From Nothopassalora personata (Eukaryota > Ascomycota > Dothideomycetes > Mycosphaerellales > Mycosphaerellaceae), in the NCBI GenBank assembly GCA_033816765.1, contig CM066291.1, positions 2,356,001 through 2,420,000 of the forward strand: a stretch of DNA of 64,000 nt, written 5' to 3'. Each line of letters begins with the position of its first letter. The stretch's first letter is position 1. Under the pieces are notes generated by a model. It saw only the letters and a program-made list of their open reading frames with translations. It was not told the origin of the DNA and did not search any database. Shown here piece after piece: positions 8,012-18,639 of this stretch. A program made the translations under genes and the position numbers.

Positions 8012-9799
8012 TACTAATATATAAGTAGTATTATAGTAGATATTATTAAGTAGACTCCTATAAACTAGTTTAGTAGTACTAGCAATGTCTTTAGTAGTAG
8101 AACTAGTTCTAGTAACGGTAACGATCCTAATAAGCGTCCTCCTAGTAATAGTAGAAAGGGCCTACCTATATCTAGTAGGCTCTCTAAGCGTAAGACTATT
8201 ATTAAGGCACTTAGACTAGTTAAGTAGATTATCGATAGTAAGCGTAAGATTACTAAGAGGAATATAACCTTATAGCTTACTATAGTATCCCTTAAGGTTA
8301 CCTTCTATAAGAAGAAGCTTCTAACTACTAAGGGTAGTATTACTAACCTACTAAACTAGGGTTAGATTAACGCGGCTACCTAGGACTTCGATTATATAAT
8401 AGACGATCCTTAAGGTCGTATCTCTAATACTATAACTATAAACCTTAATAGTAGTTAGAACTACCTTCCTACCTTATAGGCTTCCGCTATAGACTATCTT
8501 ATTTAGCACTTCGGTAGCGTATATAACTACTATAAGGAGAGATCTAACCTTTCCTTTACCGGCTACTATACTATTCTAGGATAGTTTAAGGGCTACTATA
8601 CTAACTACGCTCTTAATAATTACTACGATAAGTATAGCTTCTTCTCTCTAAGGACCCTATAGTAGAGTACTACTAGTCTATCTAGAACCTACTAGTAGCT
8701 AGGTATAGGTTATACTCGATCTACTAGTACTACCTTCTAGTAGTATATAAGCTAGTCGCTCTCCTCCTATTATACGTAGTAGTCCTCTACGTAAGGGCTT
8801 CCTATCTCTAGTTCTATATTCTCCTAGTATAAGTACCTCTAGATATAGTCTTTAGATACTACCTACCTAGCTTATCCCTAGCGATATATAATAGCGCCTA
8901 AGTATCCCTAGGGCTCCTAGTAATAGTTCTAGAACTGTCCTAATTAAGATCCGTCTCCTATTCTTTAACTCCCTCTCTTAGGATAAGGTTACTACCCTAA
9001 TTCGTTAGTTCCTATAGCGTCTTAGTACTAATAACGACTTTTAGAAGGGTACTATAATTAACTCGACTTCCTATAAGAGGGGTTCTAGAGGCTCTAGTAG
9101 TTCTAGTAGTAAGTAGTAGTCTAGAGGATATACTTACTTCGGGTCTTAGTAAGGTTTTTAGGATCTAGTTAGGACTAAAGGATAAAATAGCTATTATAAG
9201 TAAGGGCGGTCTTCTTCTCTATTCCCTTTTGCTTTTAATACTATAGCTCCCTAGGATTAGAGTCTATAATAATAAACTAGATCTTGCCTTAAAAGGTAGT
9301 TCTAAGGTAAGCCTCTCTATAGTCTAGTTATATAAGTATAGTAAGATATACGATACTATAAATAAATCTAGCTCTTAAGGCTAATAAATAAAAGCTTTCC
9401 TCTACTATCTCCTAACAAATAAAATATTGCTTTATAAATACTTATAAATAAATAAAGATCTTACTATATATAAATAAAAGTGTAGTTAACTTCTAGAAAC
9501 CTCCCTTAGAGGATATAGTTTAGTAACTTTAGTTTTATAAGCTAATCTATAAGCTACTATATAGTAGGGATATACTTAACTATAATTAAGCCTTCTTTAT
9601 AAACCTGTCTATAAAAGTAGTTCCTAAGTCTAATATATTTAGTTCTTTTATAGTTAGTATAATCTCTAACTAGCTTAATAGTAGACTAGTTATATATAAA
9701 GATCTTAAAGGCTTAAGCCTTATAGTTAGTTATTTTCTAGGTTTTATAGAGTAGATTTCTTAACTATATTACTTCCCTATAGCATTCAGTTAAGGCTAT
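8012..9799 (+). pseudogene. RIPped Gln/Ser-rich ORF, probably retroelement
   Basis: From about 8085 the plus strand can be read for roughly 1 kb in one frame where nearly every stop is TAG or TAA, as expected from RIP of CAG, CAA and TGG. The N-terminal part is Ser/Asn/Lys/Arg-rich, and a very Gln- or Trp-rich stretch follows (about 8640-8960). After about 9240 the frame is no longer clear and short AT-rich tracts dominate. I do not recognise a domain. Its place among LTR elements and its composition suggest a gag-like ORF, but a host gene caught in RIP is possible. No LTR partner of this sequence is visible in the window. Confidence 0.4.
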
Positions 9800-10174
9800 T
9801 ATTAACGACTGATGGGTTGTGTTAACCTTAGGTTTGGAGGGGGGGGTCCCTTAGGTCCAACTTGCCCCAATTTCATTTAGGTTTGATTAGACATTTAGGT
9901 AAGCTAGTAGGACCTAGTATAGCTGTTAAGATATATAATGCGTAGCTAAGCATTGTAAGCGTAGCATTAAGGCAACAATTCAATTCATACCTCTCGAGTA
10001 GAGGGCATAGGGGTTTAGGGTCCGCCAATCCTCTTGTTTTATCTAGCTACTACGCTACTCGTCACGTAACCTGATTTCCCGGTCCCGGGACCGGCAAATA
10101 CCCCTGATTACGTAAGCACCGCTCTATACTACCACAACTCGGACAGGCCTATATAGGGTAGTTAGTAGACATTA
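9800..10174 (+). repeat. 5' LTR of the 12.7-kb element
   Basis: Matches 22166-22540 over its full length. Carries the palindrome CCGGTCCCGGGACCGG at 10079-10094 and a G run near 9838. It keeps several CA/TG bases that are mutated in the right LTR. Confidence 0.85.
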
Positions 10175-10441
10175 TTTTTGGTAGTTAATAAGGGGGGTTG
10201 TTAAGTGTACACCCGGTAGCGTATTAGCATCTAGTTTATAAGGTTAAAATCACGGTTTAAGGTCTAAGGTTCACGGTTAAGGTTATTACTTAAGGTTAAG
10301 GTTTAAGGTTAAGGTTTACAGTTAAGGTCGACTAAGGTCGAAAACACTTAAGGTCTAAGGTATTTAGTAACAATCACGGTTATAAGGTCCTATTAAGCAA
10401 TAACTAGTATTAGCACATTCTAAAGCAAGTACTACGTAACA
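10175..10441 (+). other. 5' untranslated region with TTAAGGT repeats
   Basis: Between the left LTR and the gag ATG lies a run of near-tandem AAGGT/TTAAGGT units (about 10225-10360). A tRNA-type primer site may begin at the TGG near 10179, a few bases after the LTR, but I could not assign a tRNA. Confidence 0.5.
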
Positions 10442-13440
10442 ATGGATACGGCTGCATTACTAGAAAAACTTAGCACCTTTACCGACATAGGCAGAGGCTA
10501 CGAACAGCCTATAAACCCTACGAAAATAGAAGGGGTCTATAGGGATTCTGTCCCTTATAAGGGAATAGAGGAATCGGAGGAAGGGGAAACACCTAAATCT
10601 AGTAAAGAAGGGAGAAGCGGAACTAGCGCTACTAAATTGGGTATAGGTGTAGGAACGAACAGCACAATTAGAATAGATACTATAACTGCCCTCTTTAGAC
10701 GATTAGCAGTAGTAATAGAAAACGCTAGCCCTCGCTTTCTACCTCTAGGAGGTGCTAAGAATCTGTTCTTTAATAGCACTAATGCTACTAAGTTCTAGGA
10801 GCGGTTTAGCGACCTAATAGACTAGTATCCGCCTCGGGCATCTATTAAGAAGGATAATTTCTAGGGTAGGTTTAAGCGCAATTACGAAACTACTATCCGG
10901 CGCGTAGTTATAAGGCTGCCTAGGTAGCTTACTAACAAGGCACGTTTTAGGAGGGCGTTCTTATTAGAGTTCTTAAGGTTTAACGCCTGCTCGATGTTAG
11001 GGAGTCGGGAATATCTTAAGGAGATTATTAGGGCGTAGTAAGGCAAGAGGCCTAAAGAAGAAGATATAAAGGAATTTATCTGCCTATTTGTATCCTTAAG
11101 TAACCTAATTGAACCTAAGGATTTAGATAATAGCTCCCGGAGTCGCCTCCTCCTTTAGGGATTGCTAGAGGTAGTCGCGAAAGCGGTCTATAAGGCTTAC
11201 GGGCTTCACCTAAAGTAACCTAAGAAGTTTAGGGACTTTTAGAGGATTCTCGATAAAGCTACTAGTATCGTAGATAGTAAGGAGGGATAGAAAGCTATGT
11301 ATATAGATTTCCCTCTTACTTTACCTTAGCTGCACCGCTTAATCGTAAAGCAAATACCGCGCCTTAAGCCTAAGATTAATACGCTTAAGAAGGCTACCTC
11401 TAGGACTGTTATTAATAATAACCTAATCTAGAAGGTAGCTAAAATAAGTATACGTATATACTAGCGCGGTCGCGTCGCGGACGCGGGTGCCTTCTACCCG
11501 AGCGAGAATTAACGCTCTATATAACCGGAGAGGCCTAACCTAGACACTAAACTGTAGGTTTACGTAATGTAGCGTCCCCTATCGTAGAATCGCGAACAGT
11601 CTAAAGCGATAGATAGTTGTTACTACAACTATAGTAGCTCGAAGCATTAGGCTAGCAATTGTAGGGCGATAAGGTCCTTAATATCCCGGGGCTACGTATA
11701 ACTCGCCCCGAACAACTAGTAGTATCTAGGGAAAGAAGGCGATCTACGTCCTACTAAGTTTAACTTTCGGAGGGACTATAGTAAACCGAAACTACTCTAT
11801 ATACTCCCTCTACTCGAAGAACATTATAGACCGATCGAGTTTAACAACTAGTATAAGATTCCCGCACTACGTAAGTAATAGATAGGTAGGGACTATACTA
11901 GGGTAACTAAGGTCACGCCTCCTAATTATTCTAAGCCCCCTCCTAACTTTAGGCATTTAATAGAGTATAGCCCTTAGGACGTACGGTCTAGCTAAACAGA
12001 GAAGGCTACTAGGATATATTAGGTCTTATTCGGAGAAAGTGAAGCGGAGTAGGCGATCGACTTAGGCGAGCTTAACGAGGTATCTACCTATCCTATATAG
12101 TCTAACAAAGTGAAAGGGAAGGCACCCGTAGGCATTCTAAAGAATCCGTACCCGAGGACCCGGTCCTTAGCCTAGGATCTGCGAGCCCGAGCTAAGGCTA
12201 CTAAGAAAGTTCGCCTACAATTAGAATAGGAGATCCGGTAAGCTAAGATTAACTAGTAGGAGGTTGAAATAATTAACGAAGTTAGTGCTTAAATAAGCGA
12301 AACTCAATTATTAGCTAAATCCGGGGTAACCCTAGGAAGGGGAAATAATACCTGAGTAAATAGACTAGGGAACGATGCTAATAAAGGACTGCCTAAGGAT
12401 ATGCCTATTAGTCCCGTAAACGCCCCCTTCGCATAAAGGAAGCGTGTATAGAATGCTAAGACTATAAGGATTAACAACTACGTCCGATAATATAGTTTAG
12501 CTAGTAATAGTCCGGTTATAAAGGAAGAGGGTATTATCTACTAGATTAATTAGATCCTCTAGACAACGTTTCCTAATGTAAACGCCTAAGATTAGTTTCG
12601 ATATAGTCGCTAGTTCGAGGCTACCCTCTTTAGTCGCGTTACTAACACCCCCGCTCTTTAGGAGAAGCTCGCTATAGTGCGACGTCTTATAGGAAAGGAC
12701 CCTAAGGTTCGCACTAGACAAGTGGTCACCTATAAAGATAAACCTAAGTATAATAAGGAGGTCTTCCGTAAAGATAGTTAGGCCTAGTATGTCGGAGTGT
12801 ATTTAACTATGCTTTACTCTAAGGGTACGGTCCCTACTACTAAGCTATATAAGGACGTTAAGAAAATCGGGCTCTCTAGTGTCCTTAACAACTTTACTAT
12901 AGTCCCTAGTCCTTAGGTAGTAGCGGAGTTTAGGATAAATAAGAACTAGATTAGGTGCCTAATTAATAAGGGTTCCGAGGTAAATATTATCGGCTAGAGG
13001 AACGCTTATAGGTTTAGGTTACTAGTAATGTCGAGTGCTTAGCTTACCTTTCGAGGTGCTAGAGGGCGGGCCTAGTTTAAAGGCGTTATAGGCAATTTAG
13101 ATGTTTAGGTATTTAGGGTTTACTACTAAGTAGACATGTTCATCTCCTCGGATCTAAACTTACTAATAATCCTAGGACGTCCGTAGGCCCGTAAGGTGCG
13201 GCTTACTACCCGTAACTACGATAATAGTTTATAGGAGGGGACTATTACTAGCCGTAAAGGTAAAAGTGTTATATTTACTGCCCTAGTTAGCTCGGATAGG
13301 TACAAGACCCTTTAAGAACTATTAAAAGCGTCGGGAAATAGAAGGGTAGGTTAAGTTACGGCGCTTAACCTACCGACTTACTAAAGCCGGATTTAATAAA
13401 ATCGGTAAGGCTCTCGCACTATCTCGGAGAAACCTCGGAC
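10442..13440 (+). pseudogene. RIPped gag-protease of the 12.7-kb element
   Basis: The frame starts at the ATG at 10442 and stays open for 118 codons. It then continues in the same phase to at least 13380, interrupted only by TAG/TAA codons of RIP type. The first part is unrecognised Gag. Near 12950-13200 it shows a retropepsin-like signature (Cys-Leu-Ile-x-Lys-Gly-Ser-Glu-Val-Asn, then ILGRPW), where the catalytic Asp position is altered. The frame continues across the palindrome at 13445. Gag and protease share one ORF here, and the polymerase follows in the -1 frame. Dead by many stop codons. Confidence 0.75.
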
Positions 13441-13444
13441 TTTA

Positions 13445-13470
13445 ATTTACCGGTCCCGGGACCGGTAAAT
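13445..13470. repeat. Perfect 26-bp palindrome, copy 1
   Basis: ATTTA + CCGGTCCCGGGACCGG + TAAAT, self-complementary over 26 bp. The identical 26-mer recurs at 17296-17321, and the 16-bp core is also in both LTRs (10079-10094 and 22445-22460). The core contains no CA or TG, so RIP could not have damaged it. Confidence 0.95.
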
Positions 13471-13791
13471 AGCTATAGTGAGGAAAACGGATACGACTAC
13501 GACACGACGTATCTATAGGAAGACACGACGCATCTATAGGAACCCGGTAAGGCTCTAACGCCTAGTAACCATTCAGCTTACTTATTAGGATTGCTTAGGA
13601 CTGCTAGAACAAAGGAACGAGTTGCAGAAATTGGAATAGGCGCGTTCGAGGGAGATTCTATTACTAACGTTTATTTAGTTTAAGGGGATTAGCCCTCCGA
13701 GATCCTAAGGCAATCTACATTAAATGCTTAGGTACGGAAGTAATAAGTAGGCTAACATATAGCTAACATTAGGATGCCGTAGGTCTTTACG

Positions 13792-16700
13792 ATGTATAAG
13801 CGTAAGGCGGATAAGAAGAAGCTAGTAGACGCGAGCGTTTACGAACGCCTAGAATTACGAGTTAAGGGAGATATAGAATAGAAGCGTAGGGCACTATACC
13901 TAGAATCTAAGATGCCTAAAGGACAAGGTCCGTTCGATAGGAAGTACTTAACTAAGAAATTCTTAAGTATTAAGCGAGGTAGCCGGATTACTCTAGAACG
14001 ACTTACCTTAATTAAGGTTAGTATTAAGCTATTGCTAATAGAAAGGGCCTTATTCGATAAGATACTCTACAACCGGGAGGTAGTCCTTACTTAGGATTTT
14101 AGTTACATAAGGCAAATTAGGTACGACGTTATGCTACCTTAGAAGATTAATACGGTCCCTTATAGGCTATAGTAGTCACGCCCTATCCGGTTACACCTAA
14201 GTCTTAGGGTAATTGTTAAACGTATAATTAGAGCCCGGATTAAGAACAACATCCTAGAATACTTATAAGGGGCATATTCTAATAGCTAGTTCCTAGTCGT
14301 AAAGAAGGTTAATGTCTCTAGAAGCGATATACTATATCGGTTAATTAACTTAGCTATGCTCCTAAATAAGGTTACTATGCGCGATGCTAACATTCCACCG
14401 GACACGGATAGCTTCTTAGAGGATTTTGCCGGGTGCCGAGTCGCTTTACTTATAGACCTGTTTTTAGGTTATAATTAGATCACTTTAGATGAGTTCTACC
14501 GGGACTTAATAGCCTTCATAACCCCTCTTAGCCTAGTACGTAACACGACTCTACCTTAAGGAGCTACTAATTTAGTTACTTAGTTCGTGCGTACGGTAAC
14601 AAAGATTCTACTTAATTATATCTCGCATCGAGCGAAGCCGTTTCTCGATAACATCGGTATTAAGGGACTAACTAAGGACTATAGGAATGCCGAAGTAGAG
14701 CCTAGGTCAAGGAAATAGGTCGTTAACTACATCGTTTCCCTAGATCTAGTTCTTACTAACCTAGAAAGAGCTAGTGCGGTAGTTGCTAGAGGCAAATCCT
14801 AATAGTTATACGAAAAGCTTAAGATTATTAGGTACGTTACTAGCCCGGATAGTCGCTATCCTAACCTAAAGGTTATAGCTAAGATCCTAGATTAGCCTAC
14901 GCCTACCTATATTAAGGAGGTCCGCACCTATATAGGGCTATATATGTACTTCCGGATATAGATTCCCTAGTTCGTTATTATCGCTCGACTAATGTATAAG
15001 CTGCTAAAGAAGGACGCCGAGTTCACCTAGATAGAAAATGAGCAGTTCTTAAAAGAAGAGGTTACTAGATATCTTATATAGGCTCTAGCCTTAGTTACCC
15101 TCTACTACTTACCTAGTGCTAGATCCATCTTTATCTTAGTTAATGCTAGCGGCACTAGATAGGGATGTATCGTTTCTTAAGAATTAATAGACAGTACCCG
15201 ACGGCGTTACCCGGTGCGGTATAAGAGCGGAATCTAGAACGCGTTAGAATCTAGATATAATGCTAGTAAGCGGGAATGCCTTAGGGTCCTTAAGGGGCTT
15301 AAGAAGATCTAGAGATATATTACTAGCGTTAATTTTGTCCTTAAGGTTAATGCTAAGACACTTATATAGCAGCTTAACCGGCCGGCTTCGGACCTACCGA
15401 ACTCGGTAATAGCCCGGTAGGTCGCATAGATTAGGTTATTTACGTTCGAGGTAAAGCACGTTACGGGGACTAGATACACTAGCCTAGATACCCTGTCTCG
15501 TAGGCCCTCTACACCTTAGGAACCTAGGGAAGCTAACGAAGACGAAGTCGACCGGATAATTGATAATAAGCTATTCAGGTACCCGGAGCCGGTCGACATC
15601 TATCTAGTTAAAATCTAGAAAACATAACATCTCGGGGACCGATACTCTAAGGGCTCTTAGTAGCTTACTTAGGTTATAGAAACTAGGACCCGGCCCGATA
15701 GTGTTACCCGTACTAAGTACCGGCGGCTAGTAAAGAAAAGCGTTAATTTCTTTATACGGGACTAATTGCTATTCTTCTAGAAGCGCCGAGGAGCACCGTT
15801 ACAACTTATAATTAACGATAATAAGGCTTAGAAGGAGATCGTTATAGAGTACTATAAGAGACACGGTTACCGTAGCGCTAAGGTCGTGTACAACCTTATT
15901 TCCGATCGGTATTACTAGGACGGGTGCTTCGCCGATGTCTCTACGTAGGTTCGAACTTATGCTCCCTATAGGTTTCGCGAAGGCAACTAGCGCGCTAGTA
16001 AGCTTCACTTATCGAGCCCTTAGGTTATTAGTAAGAAGTAGTACTCGGACCCCGTCTAGGTGCATAAAAATAGATACCTCCTAGTTACGCGCGAAGCACT
16101 TAGTAACTAGATCGAGGCTAGAGTAACGAGGGTACCTCCTAGCTCTAAGTCGGTTACTAAGTTTCTCTACGAAGATGTCTTCTATAGGCACGGCTACTAT
16201 ACTAAAATTGTGCTTAATAACGCTACGGTTTATGTAGCTAAGGTTAAGCGGTTACTCGTAGGGCTTAGTGTTCGAAGGATCCGAATATTACCGTACTATC
16301 TGTAGTCTAATGCTCCGGTCGAGGCTAGACACCGTCCGATTCTTATAGCGTTAGTAAAGCTTATAAGGAACACATACCGCGGATAGGAACAATAGGTACC
16401 CGCTGTATTATAGGCTAATAGGACTACGACCTATCGTACTACTAGAATAACGCTAGCTTAGGTCCTATATAGCTATCGCACGATTCTACTAATTAAGGTT
16501 AAGCACCCGACGTAGGCGAATTACTAATAGGGATCGGTAAGAACGACTAAGGACCTGCTTACTATACGTACGCGTTAACTCTAGGCTCGAGACCTTAGTT
16601 TAGAAGAGCTACATGCTCGAAGGAAGCGACTAAGAGAACTTAGTAAGGACTACTTTAATTCTTACCGGAATGTTAACTCTATTAGTTCCTAGAAGGGCGA

Positions 16701-17240
16701 CCTTGTTATAAGATTCGACAAGCTATATAAGGATAACTTCTTACGCAAGATCGGTTACCGATAGTAAGGTCTATATCGGGTGTCTAGTGTCTCTAGGGAG
16801 TTTAGTACCTATATTCTTAAGGAACTTAATAGCACGCTAATAAAGGGTGTTTAGGCACGAGAAAACCTTAAGCTAGTTCTAGAGCTTCGCCCGGATAACA
16901 TAGGAGTACTAGGCCTAGATAATAGGATCGATCTCGTAATAGGGGAGGGAGAAGTTGCTAATAGCGTCGCTAATAGCGAAGATAGTAGTAATTCGAACGA
17001 GATCGAGCCTATCACCGACGAAGACGTACTACCTATAGGAGTTAACGAAAGGGGATCGTATCCTAAACCGCAAACTAAGAAGCTATAGGTTAGGCCTTAT
17101 AACCTTTCTATAGCCGAAATTTTATAGTTTAGTAGGATCGAGGCTAAGAACTAATTAGTTAGTAATAGCGTACGGAGTTTACTTCCCTTAGGCATATGTT
17201 ACACATGCCCTTTAGGTTATTAAGTCGATTCGGTTATCTA
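13792..17240 (+). pseudogene. RIPped RT-RNaseH-integrase of the 12.7-kb element
   Basis: Frame 1 from the ATG at 13792 (the gag frame is 2). An uninterrupted piece spans 13912-14094; the rest carries TAG/TAA only. RT motifs include a VALLIDLFLGYN-like block near 14440, TPLSLVRNTTLP near 14520 and a decayed F-x-D-(D)-I-G block near 14640. An RNase H-like stretch lies about 15080-15500 and ends in LDTLSRRP. A zinc-binding and DDE integrase stretch lies about 15780-16480, and basic/acidic C-terminal sequence runs to about 17130. This RT type (PFLDDIGVKG in place of YxDD) is known from long fungal gypsy elements. Inactive. Confidence 0.8.
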
Positions 17241-17295
17241 GACTTCACTTTATAGGGTGTTCTTACCTTAGTTAGACCTTAGTTAGTAGAGTTAC

Positions 17296-17321
17296 ATTTA
17301 CCGGTCCCGGGACCGGTAAAT
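17296..17321. repeat. Perfect 26-bp palindrome, copy 2
   Basis: Same 26-mer as at 13445-13470, about 60-160 bp after the end of the integrase frame. Read in the pol phase it gives Ile-Tyr-Arg-Ser-Arg-Asp-Arg, the same peptide copy 1 gives in the gag phase. Confidence 0.95.
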
Positions 17322-17471
17322 TGGATTACGTAATAGCGTAGTATGCCCCTACCGAATGCTTACCTAGGTAGTTACTAGTACTGGTTTTCGGTTACATATA
17401 GGGTCATCGGACCTTTAGTGTAACCTTAATAGCACTACTCTTACTACTTATAAGACCGGTCTCGGCGCTAC

Positions 17472-17801
17472 TGTTACGGATCGATCCGGAGAAGCTCCAG
17501 CCAACCAATCGATGCCTACACACTAGTGGAAGGATCCGATATGCAGAGTGCTCTCTCCGATCTGCGTGCTCTGTAACAGAGCAGAGAGAGCAGGACAGAT
17601 GAACTGATCCGACTGATCAGTCACGCCAAGACATGGCACTATATAAACGACGCTTCTTTACGAGTATAGATAGGAGCCTCGTGCTCAACTCATTTTAAGT
17701 ATACACTATATACTGTTTGGAACCACTACCTTCATAACTGATTGAGACATCCCTGCAAAGATCCAAGTCCGAGTTGTGATAACGTGCAGCGGTTCCTAAC
17801 A
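17472..17801 (+). repeat. Solo LTR (330 bp), little RIP
   Basis: TGTTACGG to CCTAACA, with GCTAC duplicated at 17467-17471 and 17802-17806. Contains a TATA box (CTATATAAAC, about 17639-17648) and a CTCTCTC/GAGAGAG inverted pair near 17550-17590. CA and TG bases are normal, in sharp contrast to the surrounding element. No full-length partner is in the window. Confidence 0.93.
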
Positions 17802-17916
17802 GCTACTACCTTATAACGGTTATAGGGACATACGCTAAGAGGCATACTTAAGCGCAGCTCTCTACCTACTACTTCCTCTCCTTTTCTTTAAACACTAACA
17901 CTATTACTAGAGCTAC
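17802..17916. other. Short segment of the host element between solo LTRs
   Basis: RIPped sequence of the 12.7-kb element separating two solo LTRs. No gene seen. Confidence 0.5.
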
Positions 17917-18108
17917 TGTCACAAGCAGGTGCAAGCACGTGGTCGAATAAGGTACAAGTCGAATAGACGGTCTATCTAAGAGAGGCGCGGAGGGCGCGAG
18001 GTAGATATACACGCGCCAAGCCCTCGGGCCGGCTTAGTCAGCGGCGCGCGCGGGATCCACGCACGTGCGCGCGGGTCCAAGTGAATGATGGGCGCCGGTA
18101 CGGTGACA
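17917..18108 (-). repeat. Solo chromovirus-type LTR (192 bp)
   Basis: TGTCACAAG to GGTGACA, with GCTAC duplicated at 17912-17916 and 18109-18113. On the minus strand it resembles the LTR of the intact element in layout: GGCTTGGCG, then a TATA-like TATATCTA, then a CGCGCC-rich stretch. A related but distinct chromovirus family, not RIPped. Confidence 0.9.
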
Positions 18109-18227
18109 GCTACTAACACATCTATCTACTACTACTATACACATTAGACGGTTCTTTAGCCTCTCTCTCTTTACGACCTTAACCTTCTTTAAAGCCCCTA
18201 CCCCGACACTAAGCTTTTAAAGCTTAG

Positions 18228-18609
18228 TGTTATGTCTCGTTCTAGGGCTAGTCTTAAAGGAGAGATAAGTTAAGTCACGTAGCGGTATTCTTTAGAGAGG
18301 CTAAAGTAAGCTAAGCGAAGATAAATAATAGGAATAAGAGTTGTATTCCAATTAGTAAGATAGTAACATAAGTTAAACGTATCGAAACTATAAGGGTTCT
18401 TAACGTTCCTAAATATAAAGGAGACATTACTAGTCTTAGTCTCGATTACTTAATCGCTAGTAAGCGAGTAATCTCGAATTACTAAGTCGCTAGTAAGCGA
18501 GTAATCTCGAATTACTAAGTCGCCAGTAAGCGAGTAATCTCGTACGGCGCACGTGATTTCTATAGCTAATAGTTAGGCGTGCCGTTGTGGCTCAATCCGG
18601 ACCGTAACA
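18228..18609 (-). repeat. Solo LTR of the A/B/C chromovirus family
   Basis: 382 bp, TGTTATGTC to CCGTAACA. It is the reverse complement of the B 5' LTR (44871-45285) and carries three copies of a 33-bp unit (about 18443-18541) where B has four; one unit explains the 33-bp length difference. Flanks are CTTAG and CTTAC, an imperfect target duplication. Confidence 0.85.
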
Positions 18610-18639
18610 CTTACTAACACTCTAGAGTAGCACTACGAG

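Noticed and set aside
10225..10360. Telomere-like AAGGT repeats
   Set aside because: Irregular TTAAGGT units in the 5' untranslated region of a gypsy element; not TTAGGG and not at an end.
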